A stretch of DNA of 64,000 nucleotides. Source: Lutjanus erythropterus (lineage: Eukaryota > Chordata > Actinopteri > Lutjaniformes > Lutjanidae). Every line of letters starts with the position of its first letter. Within the stretch, counting starts at the first letter, position 1. The translations under genes were made by a program, and so were the position numbers. Of this stretch, positions 12,816-23,963 are shown piece after piece. The stretch lies in the NCBI GenBank assembly GCA_020091685.1, contig CM034600.1, forward strand, positions 34,407,683 through 34,471,682, given 5' to 3'. The notes beneath the pieces were generated by a model. The model worked only from the letters and a program-made list of their open reading frames with translations, did not search any database and had not been told where the DNA came from.

Positions 12816-13114
12816 TTTATGAGGAAGTAGAGATGTGTTATCCATCTTTTATTTATGCCAGTGATCCTGACATATTCTAGGACTTTACTGAATCTCCAGC
12901 TAATCAATTTCTAACATCTGTCACTTTTTAAGACACTATTTTACTGTTTTAATGGTCTGTCGCACATGCAAATGAGACTAGTTTGGTCAGTTTGGTGCTT
13001 TCACTTAAACACAGCCTGTTTTCACCAAAAATAGGGCGTGGTCAAGGGAAGTATCATATGGCTGCTCTCATCCACAGCTGAAAACATTCGGGATAATGTG
13101 AGCATACTAAAACT

Positions 13115-13424
13115 AACAGTACTGATTAATCAATGTTGATCAATCATGATTAATTGATTAGTTTTTTGGTCCTGCAAAATGCTAGAAAATGGTGAAAAAT
13201 GTTGATCAGTGAAATGTTAAATGTTTTGCTTGTCCACAACCAAAATATATTCAGTTTATTGTCACAGAGGAGCAAAGAAACCAAAAAATATTCAAATGAG
13301 AAGCTGAAATCTGAAATTTGGAGACTTTTTTCTTATTTTTCTTAAATATGACTCAAAACAATTAAGAAAAAGATTCATTTTAATAGCTGACAAATAATTA
13401 ATTGATGGATTTGTGCAGCTCTAA
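13115..13424 (+). mobile_element. GGGCTGCAAC family MITE, copy 3
   Basis: Contains AAAATGGTGAAAAATGTTGA, TTGTCCACAACCAAAATATA, TTCAGTTTATTGTCACAGAG, AAAGAAACCAAAAAATATTC and the terminus TGCAGCTCT, in family order. Confidence 0.75.
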
Positions 13425-14977
13425 ACTCGACAAAATATGTAAGTTAGGTCTTGAGTTTTTAGACATTTTAATGTGAAAATGTTACATATTAAAGCTTAAT
13501 TCTTTTGAGTATCAACAATAATCCATATGACTCATACTACTTTTCTAATTGCTCCATATCCACCCTGGAGTTTCTATTTTTTCAGACTGCATAAGAATGA
13601 ATTTGGCCACAGCAGTATCTGTGTGCATTAAGCGCTTTGAAAGCAAGGCAAGGTAAACACAGACTCACACACACACACTCACACACACACACACTGACAC
13701 ACAACAATGGCTTGCATCTGTAAAGCTCAGATTTCCATCATGTTTGTTTTCTTAGGATAAGGCATGTGTGAACAAAGAAAATATTTTGTTTGTTCGTAGC
13801 CATCTGTTGAAACCACAGGAATGTCTAAAATTGTAAATAGGTTTGTTTTCTTATGCAACAAGTTTAATTGAGGCAATATTCTAACACTGACCGCTGACTG
13901 AGATGTCACATAAGTATAAATGTAAAAGTTAAATGTTTGATTTGTGAAGCGCACAAGGTATTGACACCTTTTTTGTTGCCTGGAAATGAAATAAAGCAAC
14001 TAGTATGGCCTCATTCTCAATGTTCACACAGATTCCCATTTATCTGCATTGTTACCGTCAGCTTTGCTCTAATTATTGAATGCTTACGAACAATCTGATG
14101 GCAGACCGGCAATGAAAACAAATGTCGAACCACACAAAAAACTGACTGTCCTGAGCCGCAAACTATGAGAATGCGGACAGAGAAAACACAAAGCAATATG
14201 CTGACATGTGAGAATGATCACAGCCTTGTCACAAAACTGAGCATAAAAAAACAAATCCTGTATCTGCGCAGGGCTAAACCCGACCAACACTTTGCCAGCG
14301 CTCCCAACGCAACTTGCATCCCACAAAAATATGGAATAAAAGCAGACAATTGAGCGATTGTTCCCGCTTCAATACGTGGCACCATGTGCACGGTCAAAAC
14401 CATGCAAACATTCATTTGTTTAGGGTTAGTGGCACAGAAACAGGACAGGGGAAGACAATGGCTAAATGTCTTTGTTACTGAATCACAAAAGCTGATAGCT
14501 GGTTATTTGCATTCACGAGATCACACTCAGCGCTCATTGCTAAATGGTGAAACCCACATCATTATAAAGGACATTGTTATAAAAGGCAGTGGCTCTGTGT
14601 TGGAGAGCAGGAGATACTGTAGCATTCCTTTGTCCATTAAAGGACTTTTATGGGCTTTGGTCCTCTCGCTCCGGCCATGCCCATTGGCTCAAAATCATAC
14701 TTATTTTTCTGCCCCCTGAGGACTGGTTTTAAACTGCTGCTTTCAATCATAAAGAAACAACAACAAAAGAGGCTGTCAGGGTAATGCTTCCTGACAACCC
14801 CAAGATAGACAAAAAAAAGACAAAAACAACACCCTAAACACTCAAATGCCAAATGAATTCCCCCTGAAAGGTGATAAAGCTGTCGGAAAATGTGAAAACC
14901 TGATTAGCTTTCAGAAAACAATGTGTGAGTTTGAGCAGAAAATCACTTTGAAATGTGCATTATTTTATTTGAAACAG
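13425..14977. other. Low-copy non-coding stretch with short (CA)n at 13665-13704
   Basis: 14040-14960 is free of recognised repeats and of known domains. Open frames of 62-111 codons on both strands look like chance. Confidence 0.3.
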
Positions 14978-15118
14978 AGTTGGGTAGCAACAGATCACAT
15001 GTAGTCAGGATTACAAAAATAAGTAACTATAATCAGCCCAGATTACATTTGAAAAATATGTAATTGGGTTATACTTAGATTGTCAGGGATACTTGATTAC
15101 ATTTTTTGAAATGCAATC

Positions 15119-15303
15119 TTTAAAGCTACTATGAGGAGGTTTTATCTAGTTATGAAATAAAATCTAATACATCTGCCTCTATATGACCTGCATAAGCAAA
15201 CAAGACCATCCGTGAAAAGATATTCTGCTTCTATACAGTTATTCTAAATGCCTGCCAGCGGGGTGGAGTCTCCACTGTTCCACTGTTCCTCGTAGTCCCT
15301 TTA
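15119..15303 (+). mobile_element. TTAAAGCTACTA family element, copy 1 (5' part)
   Basis: Shares TTTAAAGCTACTATGAGGAG, CTCTATATGACCTGCATAAG, AACAAGACCATC, and TGCCTGCCAGCGGGG with copies at 21408, 30550, 36630 and (inverted) 51930. Confidence 0.65.
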
Positions 15304-15322
15304 AATGTTTAAAATACGGCAA

Positions 15323-15323
15323 T

Positions 15324-15408
<85 letters not shown>
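15323..15408. repeat. (CTAT)n microsatellite
   Basis: About 20 uninterrupted CTAT units followed by related TTTATTTA text; translates as an artefactual LSIY repeat. Confidence 0.97.
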
Positions 15409-16320
15409 TTATGTACTTATTTATTTGGTAGGGATAGATACAGTTTACACAAACAAGCTTAAATTAGACATGATGAAGTATCACAATGTTTATAGCGAAT
15501 GCTAATGCTAATAATGTTAATAATAATGCTAATAACACCCATCCCTAGAGTGGCATTTGTGAAAAGAGTGGGATAAAAACATGGTAAACTAAATGCAACA
15601 AAACATCATGAAACAAAGCAGCACAGCAAAAAGCTATTTAAACATTTAAGGACATTACATTTAAAAACTGGACATGTTTGTCTCTGACCTAACCAGGACT
15701 TGAAGTCTGCAGCAGATTAGATCAGGCAGGGAGGAGAACTTTACAACTGTCACTTGAAGCTGTTTTGGTAGATCTGCTCTGTAGTTTCTGTGTGTGTTCA
15801 CAGGGCGGCTGAGGCCATTTGAACAAAAACTCAAGCTTCACATGAAGGTCAATGAAGTTTGTAACACTTTAAAACTTGCGTTTACTTATCATGTGGCATC
15901 GGTGGTACCTTATTTGCTTTTCTTGCAAGGTGCGATTATAAAGACATTCAATAGATTTAATTACGTAAAACTATGGTTTTTTTATGATAACCAGTGCTCT
16001 GTTAACTCACCAAACATGCATCTGACATACAGGGTTTGTTAGACAACTGCTCCACAAAATAGAACCCGATGGAAAAAATACATTTTATTGGTGTTGAAAA
16101 TGTTTTGAGATGTTTAAAAAGAAAAAAAAAAAGTATTTGTGGATTTTTACAGCTGTCATTTTTTAGTCTAAGGTGCAATATTTTCAATGTTTGATTTTGA
16201 AATTATACCAAAGTAATCAAAATGTATACAGATTAGATTCAATGGATTACACTACAAATTAAAAAGTAATTTGTATTCTGTAACTTACTAAATTTCAAAG
16301 TAACCCTGTATATAAAACAT

Positions 16321-17454
16321 ACAACCACCCACAGAGGCGAAAAAAAGGAGAAAAGTTCTGCTATTGATTCCACTTCTGGACACTACAATAGCCTAATAAT
16401 GTCTTAGCAAATAATCACGTTGCATTCAAAAAGGCAAATTAAAGTGTCTTTTTTGTTACACGGCTGATCAATTAGCTCTATCATCTTGTATTTCTATCAC
16501 ACAGACAAAAAGAGCTGAACAGAGACAAGATAAAAGCCTCCAGTGTACTGAGAAATCAAAACTCACTTAAGATGTCAATAGTGTCACAACGAAAAAAAGA
16601 CGCCCGCATCAGAAAACAAAATCCAGATCAATGCTTTGCCAATCAGTTAATTTTATTAAAGCCATTTACTGATGGGGGAGCAAATTGTGTGCAGACAAAG
16701 CAAAGGTCAGAAATGTATTGTTGCACCCGGAGGAGTGAAGTGTGAAGAGCTCATCTGGCTGTCTGAACGATTTATAACCGCGTCTGATGAGAGAAATTAA
16801 GTGTAATACTAAATTCATTTAAGTTTATTTTACAGCCCTTTGTCGTTTTCACGCTATTTAAAGTACCTGAACTGTTTTGTTAACACTTGCGTGTTGTTCT
16901 AGCTCTGGTTGTTTTCCTCCCATCACCTGGTCCTCTCTGGATCTATTTATGTCCAGAAGGAATGCATCACAACTTACGATTTCTTTAAGCAGCTGTGAGT
17001 GGAAATTGCTTTTTGGGGAGACATTTATGACCCCATTCAAAGGCTGACATCCCAAACACAGGAAGGAAGGAACTTAGAAGTGCCATACAGTATCAAGAGG
17101 TCCGTTTAAAACTCCTGCTACCTTTCTGAAAAAAAAAAAGAAAAACTTAACCAAAGAAAAAGTTTAAGTTTTCATGATACATTCATTGTGATTTTTCTTA
17201 TATTTTAAAGTAAGTATAGAACGATTGGTCAGGAAGTGCTTTAAAGTCAAACTTTAACGCATTTTTCAAGCATTTTCAAGGTGCATTATCAAGCTTTAAA
17301 GCGGTGACATATTCATATACATATAGTCAAAATGATATTTTCACTTGTTCATTACATTAAATCAGATGTGGTGTAAAAATAAAAAAGATGAGACAAGTCA
17401 AAATTTCAAGGCAACTTACTGCGATAGATTTTTGAGTTTTGAGCCCAACTCAAA
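16321..17454. other. Gene-free stretch
   Basis: Low-copy until about 17100, then AT-rich. No coding or RNA gene signal. Confidence 0.45.
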
Positions 17455-17600
17455 CCCTTAAAGGGACAATTCACCCCCCAAAAATACATTTGAAAAACTC
17501 AGCATCAATGTCTTTTTTCCAAAAATCATTACCCAAGATAATCCACAGACCTTGTTGTGAGCAGTTTCATGTCAGAACTATTCTCTTTCTAGCAGAAAAA
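17455..17600 (+). mobile_element. TTAAAGGGAYAGT foldback element, copy 3 (left end only)
   Basis: Begins TTAAAGGGACAATTCACCCC and contains CAAGATAATCCACAGACCTT and GTTGTGAGCAGTTTCATGT; the right arm is missing. Confidence 0.75.
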
Positions 17601-17754
17601 AATAGTTCAGGTGGTTTATTGTCAAAGCAATGCATTTACAACTTTATGCAGTTTCAAGCACTTTATCCAAAATCAAAGCGCTTTTCAAAGTTTGAAAACG
17701 CTTCATTATAATTCAAATGTTTTCAAGGATTTTCAGCACCCGTACAAACCCTGA

Positions 17755-18018
17755 ATAGATCAGCTGACTGATTGTTTCAGCAAAAACACCAACATTCACC
17801 AGTTCAAGCTTCTTAAATGTGAGGATCTGCTGCTTTTCTTTGTCATATATGAGAATAAATGAAGAATCTTTGGGTTTTGTGTTGTTGGTTAGACAAAAAA
17901 AAAGCAATCTGAAGACGTCATTTTTTACAATTTTTTGACATTTTATGGACTAAATGATCAATCATGAAAATAATCTGCAGATTAATCGATAAAGAAAATA
18001 ATCGTAGTTGCAGCCGTT
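17755..18018 (-). mobile_element. GGGCTGCAAC family MITE, copy 4 (inverted, truncated)
   Basis: Contains CAAGCTTCTTAAATGTGAGG, TTGACATTTTATGGAC, CTGCAGATTAATCGATAAAG and AATAATCGTAGTTGCAGCC, the family order on the minus strand. Confidence 0.75.
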
Positions 18019-18719
18019 GATGTATCCCACCATGCATTTATTGTTCTACCAAAAAGCCACCAAGCGCAGGCCTCCAAACAAGAAATTAAGATCTGCATGA
18101 ATCTAACATTTCACTCTTTACAACAGTTCAAACTCTCCCCCTCTGAGCAAAGCTCTAAAGACGTTGTAGGCCATAGAAAAAGCACTTAACCCAGCCGTGA
18201 TGTCACATGTGGAACAGGAGGGGGGGTGGACTCTCCTGTTCAAGGGTGCTCAGGATTAGGGCCTGGAAGTCTCTAAGATAATAGATCAAAGAGATACACC
18301 AGAGAGCACTTCTTGCTTTTCCCACATAACGCTCATCTTCATACATAATGGAATTTCAGGAGCACTTTTTTTTTTTTTTTGAAATTCCACCTGAAGTTCA
18401 GGCGACAGACTTTGGTCCTGGAATCGCACGCATTGTTCGAACAGGTCAGCAGTGACACCGTGGATCACTGGTGCGATTATAATATCAATGTGAGCTCGAG
18501 TGCAGGTGCTGACAAAGCGAGAGCATAACTTATCCCCGTTCAGAGCCGCTGAAGAATCAGAACAAGGTGCTTCTTATGAATGGATTAGGGTTTTCACTGT
18601 TTCACTTTTTCGTGTTCCTGAAGTTGTGGATTTGTTTGTGAGAAGCAGAGCAAATAAATTTGTGTATATCAGACATTCTGCACTAATTTCCATGATGAAA
18701 GAAGCATTTAGACCTTTTA
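18019..18719. other. Gene-free stretch
   Basis: Low-copy sequence with a T14 run at 18367-18380. No coding signal. Confidence 0.45.
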
Positions 18720-19274
18720 CTTAAAGGTACAGATCATCCAAAATTCAAAAATACATATTTTTCCTCTTACCTGTGGTGCTATTTATCCATGTAGGCTGTT
18801 TTAGAGTGTGTTGCAGAGTTTTGGAGATGTCTGCCTTCTTTTGAACGTTATGGGACTAGGTGGTGCTCAAAGCACCACAAACACAGATCTTGCTGTGAAC
18901 CATTTCATGGAGGAACTATTTTCTTTCTACCAAACTACACGTGCCAACCACATCACTGTGCTAGCTAGCTCAGTGGTGCTAATGTTGCAGCTTGGCCGAG
19001 GAGGACGGCATTAATAACGCACTGTCACAAGCATGAGCCTCTCATCCATGAGTAGATGCACACTTTGTTCTACATGTAGTGTCGTTCGGTAGAAAGAAAG
19101 TAGTTTCTTTAAATTTATTTATTTTTGCTATTTTGAGCATCACAAGCCTAATGCTGTCTAGCTCCGTTATATTAGACCAAATGAAGACATGTCTATGAGC
19201 AAAATTCAGCAACTCACACCAAAATAGTTTGTTTAAATTTGTATTTTTGATTTCTGAGTGAACATCTGCTTTAA
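18720..19274. mobile_element. TTAAAGGGAYAGT foldback element, copy 4
   Basis: Left arm TTAAAGGTACAGATCATCC to CTTTCTACCAAACTACACG; right arm TTCGGTAGAAAGAAAGTAG to GAGTGAACATCTGCTTTAA. Almost the whole element is an imperfect long inverted repeat about a centre near 19000. A second foldback fragment ending GAACTGTTCCTTTAAG follows at about 19275-19450. Confidence 0.75.
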
Positions 19275-19884
19275 CTAGCTGTTCTGATTACTTCCTCCGC
19301 CACAGAACTGAAGGAAGAATGTCGGCTATATCTTATTTTGTCGGCTCTGCTGCCAGATAGTAACAAAACAACAAAACTCAGCAACTCCAGAGGGATAAAT
19401 AACATCCACAGCTGTAAGGGGAGGATTTTGGGCTGAACTGTTCCTTTAAGTGAAAAGAATAGTAATATGACAATTTAAACACACTCACTCAGAAATAAAA
19501 GTCCTGCAAAAATACTGAAGCATAAATACAAAAGTATTATCAGCAAAATGTAGGCTACTTAAAATATGAAAGGTAAGATCATGCAGCAGAACGGACCCTG
19601 CTGCATTAGTATTTAATGCACTTTAATTACTTTAAATATACAGTTTGGAACATTTGTAAAATCTGCTTATTCACTTTCTTGCAAATAGTTAGATGATAAG
19701 CTTAATAACACTGTTAAGTGTGTCTTATATGTGAAGCTGTAGCCAGCAGACATTTAGCTTAGCATCTGTATATTACTTTTTGGAAAATAAGACACATGCC
19801 TTTACAAGCTCTTATTGTATAAATTTTGCTCTATCATCTATTATTGCCATGTTGTTTCTGTGTATATCGGTAGCAGATTGTTGA

Positions 19885-19955
19885 ATGGGAGCATCTGTAA
19901 CATGAACAATTTCCCTCTGGAGATCAATAAAGTGTTTCTGCTTCTGATTCTGATA
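19885..19955 (+). repeat. LINE (L2-like) 3' tail
   Basis: AATTTCCCTCTGGAGATCAA followed by TAAAG and CTTCTGATTCTGAT is the typical 3' end of fish L2-like LINEs. An AATAAA lies at 19926-19931. No reverse transcriptase remnant is readable upstream. Confidence 0.65.
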
Positions 19956-21288
19956 TTTTAGTGGGAAAGGTAATTTTTGTCTTCCTTTTTCACAGAAGAA
20001 ATATAGAAATGATGATGTGATTTTTGCTTGAGTCAAACAAGCATATTCTTTTGTGTCTCGAGAATATAATTTGCAGTCTGGCGTATCTCTGCAGCACCAC
20101 AATGCTTCATTTAAAATCGGACGTTATGATGTTTCATTAAACAAAAAAATTGCAGCTCTTGTGATTTGGATTTTGCACTTTGCAATATCGTGATTTCAAT
20201 AATATTTTGGTTAAAAGGCATCATCAACTGAAATGGAAGGTAAAAAATTAGTTGCAACATCTTATACAGCAAACTATCTAATCTAATATATACTAACAAA
20301 AGGGTTACAGTCTTCGTATTCCTTTACTATTTGTTGTAAGAACCATTTCCTTTTCCTCAGAGGACAGTTCTCCTTTTGAAACACAAACCAACTCTGAGGC
20401 GAAACTTCAGAGTCATTCATCAAACGACTTCATCTGAGTTTGTGGCCATGCTGAGCCAGAAAATGTGGGAGTCTGCATCAGTAGAGCCATTAGTGCCGAG
20501 GGACGAGAAAGAAATCAATGCTCAACTGTTCATGGGAGACTCCTATTAAGGTTCAGCCTTCACTCTCTGCAAATACTAAGTGCTGACGTCTGAGTGTAAA
20601 AATGGCCACAATAATAGATAGCCACAAGCAAAACAGGCACTTTATTGGAAAATCTATCCGTAGAGCGACTTGGCTTTTAGAAAGTAAGACCTTGATATGA
20701 CGTTTATGTTTTCTAGTAAACAAATCTACTTCCTAGATTCTGAATGAGGACTTGAAAATATTCATTAAAAAACCCTTACACACACAGAATATGAAGAATC
20801 AATTCAACAAGACCGCAATACAACACAATTTCAGAGTGAACTTCACCTTTTAATCTTATCACTCTGCTGCCACCTACTGGACAAACTGGAGGACTCCAAG
20901 ACGCAAAGACATTCAACTTCAAGTTTTATCCATGTCTTTATTTAGACCTTTGTCTGCCTGAAAATAAACCTTATTCAAATCAAATAATTAATCAAATTAA
21001 TTAATTTAAAATAGGGTTTATTTTTAATTCTGATGCCACTGAAATGACATTTGAAAATAGAGTTTATGAAATTATGTCCAAATGATCAACTTTCACATTC
21101 AAAAGTTATTCAGAGTTAAACATGACGACATTCTGGATCAAACTATTGTGCTACGACGACAATTAATTATTCTAAAATCAGAAAACAACTGTTTCCAAGT
21201 CAGTATTGTTACTTCAGTGGTTAATGATTAAATTGCTGAAAGCAAAACCTGTTACCGTTAATGGTCCGCACATATGTAACCTTTAGGG
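19956..21288. other. Gene-free stretch
   Basis: 20100-20290 contains TTGCACTTTGCAATATCGTG and related words, suggesting a degraded TAGGGCTGCAC-family element. The rest is AT-rich with nothing recognised. Confidence 0.4.
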
Positions 21289-21407
21289 CAGGGATACTCA
21301 ACTTGCTTTGCCTGGGGGCCAGTTTTGCAAAATGACAAGAAGCCAGGGGCCAGTTGATAATCAAATATTAATAAAAATGTTATTTAACAGATAAAAGGAA
21401 TTAACAT

Positions 21408-21731
21408 TAAAGCTACTATAATACCATTTATTACAGATGCCTCTATTTGACCTACATTAGTTAATGAGACCATCTGCAAAAGACTGGTCATTTAATTATT
21501 CTGAATGTTCGCCACTGAGTCGTATTCTCCTCGATGTTTACATTTTCACAGCCAAAATCACAGTGAGTAGCACGTTAGCTAGTTAAAATGAAGCAGGAGG
21601 AGATTTTTATTTAGTTAATTTTATCTTTGACATTATTATCTGTGGTTATTCAGGTGGAAGCACTACGGCTTCTGTGCACAGGCTCCTCCAAAATCCACAA
21701 AATATGAAAGTTCCTTTTAGCAGCTTATTAA
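21408..21731 (+). mobile_element. TTAAAGCTACTA family element, copy 2 (full length)
   Basis: Begins TTAAAGCTACTATAAT and ends AAAGTTCCTTTTAGCAGCTTA, so the termini are inverted. About 324 bp, non-coding, nested in the hAT-like element. Confidence 0.75.
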
Positions 21732-21910
21732 CTGACTGTATTAATTAAATTAATTTAGTGCAAATATTGACAGATAAGTCTGATATTTTACTGCATTTAA
21801 TAACTGCAACTGCATTTCAGTTTGGTTGGTTTAAAAGAGTTTATAGAACATTATACATAGCTGGAAATGTTTCCATTGTGCAATCACTGAAATGCTGGAG
21901 GGATTCATTA

Positions 21911-22166
21911 TAGGGCTGCACAATTAATCGCAGTAGTATCAAAATTGCAGTATGGCCAAGTGCAATATCCAAAACGTTGAGCTAGATTCAAATTGCAACT
22001 AAAATTGCATGAGAAAACAGCATTGTAATGAGGTTACTGCATAGATGCCCTGGCCTAAAATATTGTTCTCCTGATGAAGGAAAAAAGTAAAAATCAAACT
22101 TTTTTCATTTCCACTAATCGTATCACAATTTCAGTTGAAATAGTTTAACTATATTGCGCAGCCCCA
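21911..22166. mobile_element. TAGGGCTGCAC family hAT-like MITE with 8-bp target duplication
   Basis: Ends TAGGGCTGCACA and (inverted) TGGGGCTGCGCA; flanked by ATTCATTA and ATTCATAA (7 of 8 identical). Interior CAAGTGCAATATCCAAAACG is shared with the copy at 48436. Confidence 0.75.
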
Positions 22167-22346
22167 ATTCATAAACATAAAATGCTCCTACCAGGAACAG
22201 AATAAATAGCATATTTAAATTATCTAAGCTCTTTTCATATGAAATACACATTTATGGGATCAAAATTATCCTAATTTCTGTCTGTACTTTCCACAGCCTG
22301 TAAGACTGACATATCTGTCCCTCCTTCCTGGGAAAATCAGCATGAA

Positions 22347-22352
22347 TTTATT
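22347..22352 (-). terminator. Candidate zfp64 poly(A) signal AATAAA
   Basis: On the minus strand this reads AATAAA about 190 nt after the zfp64 stop codon. It lies inside the hAT-like element at 21289-22442, so the 3' UTR may use a signal supplied by the transposon. Other AATAAA sites lie further downstream (for example near 21610), so this choice is tentative. Confidence 0.3.
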
Positions 22353-22542
22353 TTCTTTGTGACTTAGAAAATGGTCAGAGGGCCACCCAGCACCCTGTCA
22401 TGGCCCAGATTTGGCACGCGGGCTGCAAGTTGAGTATCACTGTTTGGGCCTACGAGTTCTTACTGGCAAAAAAAGAAAAAAAAATAGCTTATAATGCAGT
22501 TGCAGTCTTTTCATTTTCAGAAAAACACACAGGACCCTCCAG

Positions 22543-23963
22543 TCATTGTGGGATGCCTTCCAGTGTGTGTGAGTCTGCGTAGAGTGTGTGAGGAGAGAGC
22601 TGCTCTATGGCGCTCTGCTGTGGCTGAGTGGACACTATCAGTGGAACGCCGTGGATGACCACGTTCTGGCTGCCCAGGCTGATGTTGGGCACCAGTAGCG
22701 CACTTTCCTCGCAGGGTAAGGCACTCTCCTCTGCTGGCTTTGACAAGTCATCTGATGGACCACACACCACGTCTGGAGGAGCTGCTGCGGTCACCATGGT
22801 GGCGTTCCCCTCTGTCACCACCGTCACCTCTGTGCCGCCCTCCTGGATCAGGGCGTTGAGGCCGTCCAGCTCAGAGCAGGTTGTGATGAACGTCTGCGAG
22901 CCGCTGCCGGAGTCCTGAGCCGTGATGGCCGTCTGCAGCAGTGCCTGGTGGAGCGGGTTGGTGGCGTCGTCGGGGCTGAGCTGCGTCAGCAGGACCGTCT
23001 GGGGTTCGAGGGCGGCTTCTGCAGCTTGGGGCGACACGAGGGGTTGCATAGGTGCCAGCAGGTTGACCTGTTGGATCATGGAGTTGACCACCATGTCCTG
23101 GCTCTCTGGGCTCAGCAGGACCATGTTGGTCTTACTCTGACTGTCCACAGCAGCTGGAATTAAAGAGTTCTCCTGTCCCAGAGGGTGAGATACGATGATT
23201 TTGAGCTGTGTGCTGCTGTAAGGAGCCACAGAGTCAGACGGGAGAGGAACTTGAAGCTGGGTGTTGCTCTGTGACGTCACAGGAACCAAGCTGACTGTAT
23301 CAGTTGGGGTGGAGAGCTGCAGCTGCAACACATTCTGAGTGTCTCGATGCTGCTTCTTGTGGCTGCGCAGGGAGTCTTCCCTCACAAAGCAAGCGTCACA
23401 CGAGTCACAGCAGAAAGCTCGAGCCGCGTCCAGTTTGGCCCGATATCTTGAACCGACGGGCTTCGGAGAGTCAGCTCCTCCACTTTTACCTCCACGTCTG
23501 CCACCTTTCCCGCCGCCGCTGCCCTTCTCGGGATTATCCGAGTGACACTTCTTCTTGTGGATGACGAGGTTGCTGCGCTGCTTGGAGGCAAAGTTGCAGA
23601 AGTCACATTTGAAGGGCCGCTCCTCTGAGTGGATCCTCTCGTGGACTTTGAGCGCCCCTTTGCTGGAGCAGGAGTAAGTGCACTTGGAACACTGGATGGG
23701 CTGAATGGGCTCGTGTTCACGCATGTGTTGCCGCAGAGCAGTCTTGTTGGAACACTGGAAATCGCAGTGCGTACAGTGGAATGAGTTCTCAGTGCCGTGT
23801 TTGATCTGAATGTGAGATTTCAGGTTGCCTTTCATGGCGCAGCGGTATTCACAAAAGTCACACTTGTAAGGCTTTTCGCCCGAGTGGATCCGGATGTGCC
23901 TCTTCAGGTCTGAGTTGATTTTGAACTTTGCATCACACTGTTGGCACTGGAACGGTGCATCCC
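22543..23963 (-). CDS. zfp64: zfp64 terminal coding exon 6 (fingers 6-11 and tail)
   Basis: 1421 nt ending in TGA at 22545-22543. The exon starts after CCTAAG at 23964 and reads GDAPFQCQQCDAKFKINSDL, as the mammalian protein does at the same junction. The first Met in this exon (23835) is internal to finger 7, not a start. After finger 10 comes a Gly/Lys/Arg-rich linker, then finger 11 (CCDSCDACFVREDSLRSHKKQH), then a tail of about 260 residues with conserved islands (QLQVPLPS, LKIIVSHPLGQ, GSQTFITT, LDGLNALIQEG, EVTVVTEG). Confidence 0.96.

Larger units (their letters stand above)
14978..16320. mobile_element. Probable inverted-terminal element with nested inserts
   Basis: The left end (GAGTTGGGTAGCAACAGATC, then repeated GTAACTATAATC-type words) and the right end (GTAACTTACTAAATTTCAAA, GTAACCCTG) look inverted. 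It contains a partial TTAAAGCTACTA element at 15119 and a (TATC)n tract. The boundaries are inferred. Confidence 0.4.
21289..22442. mobile_element. hAT-like element just 3' of zfp64, with two nested inserts
   Basis: Terminal inverted repeats CAGGGATACTCAACTTGC and (reverse complement of the right end) CAGTGATACTCAACTTGC differ at one of 18 positions. A GGGGCCAG / GGCCC subterminal pair follows. The flanks CTTTAGGG and TTTGGGCC are only partly alike. It contains a TTAAAGCTACTA element and a TAGGGCTGCAC element. It ends 100 bp from the zfp64 stop. Confidence 0.75.

Noticed and set aside
15305..15505. Open frame with Leu-Ser-Ile-Tyr repeats
   Set aside because: Translation of the (CTAT)n tract.
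22628..23564. Several 60-110-codon frames overlapping zfp64 exon 6, mostly on the opposite strand
   Set aside because: Shadows of the zfp64 reading frame; none has its own features.
23835..23837. The first ATG of the terminal zfp64 exon as a start codon
   Set aside because: It is an internal Met of finger 7; the frame continues upstream through a splice acceptor at 23964 into four further zinc-finger exons.
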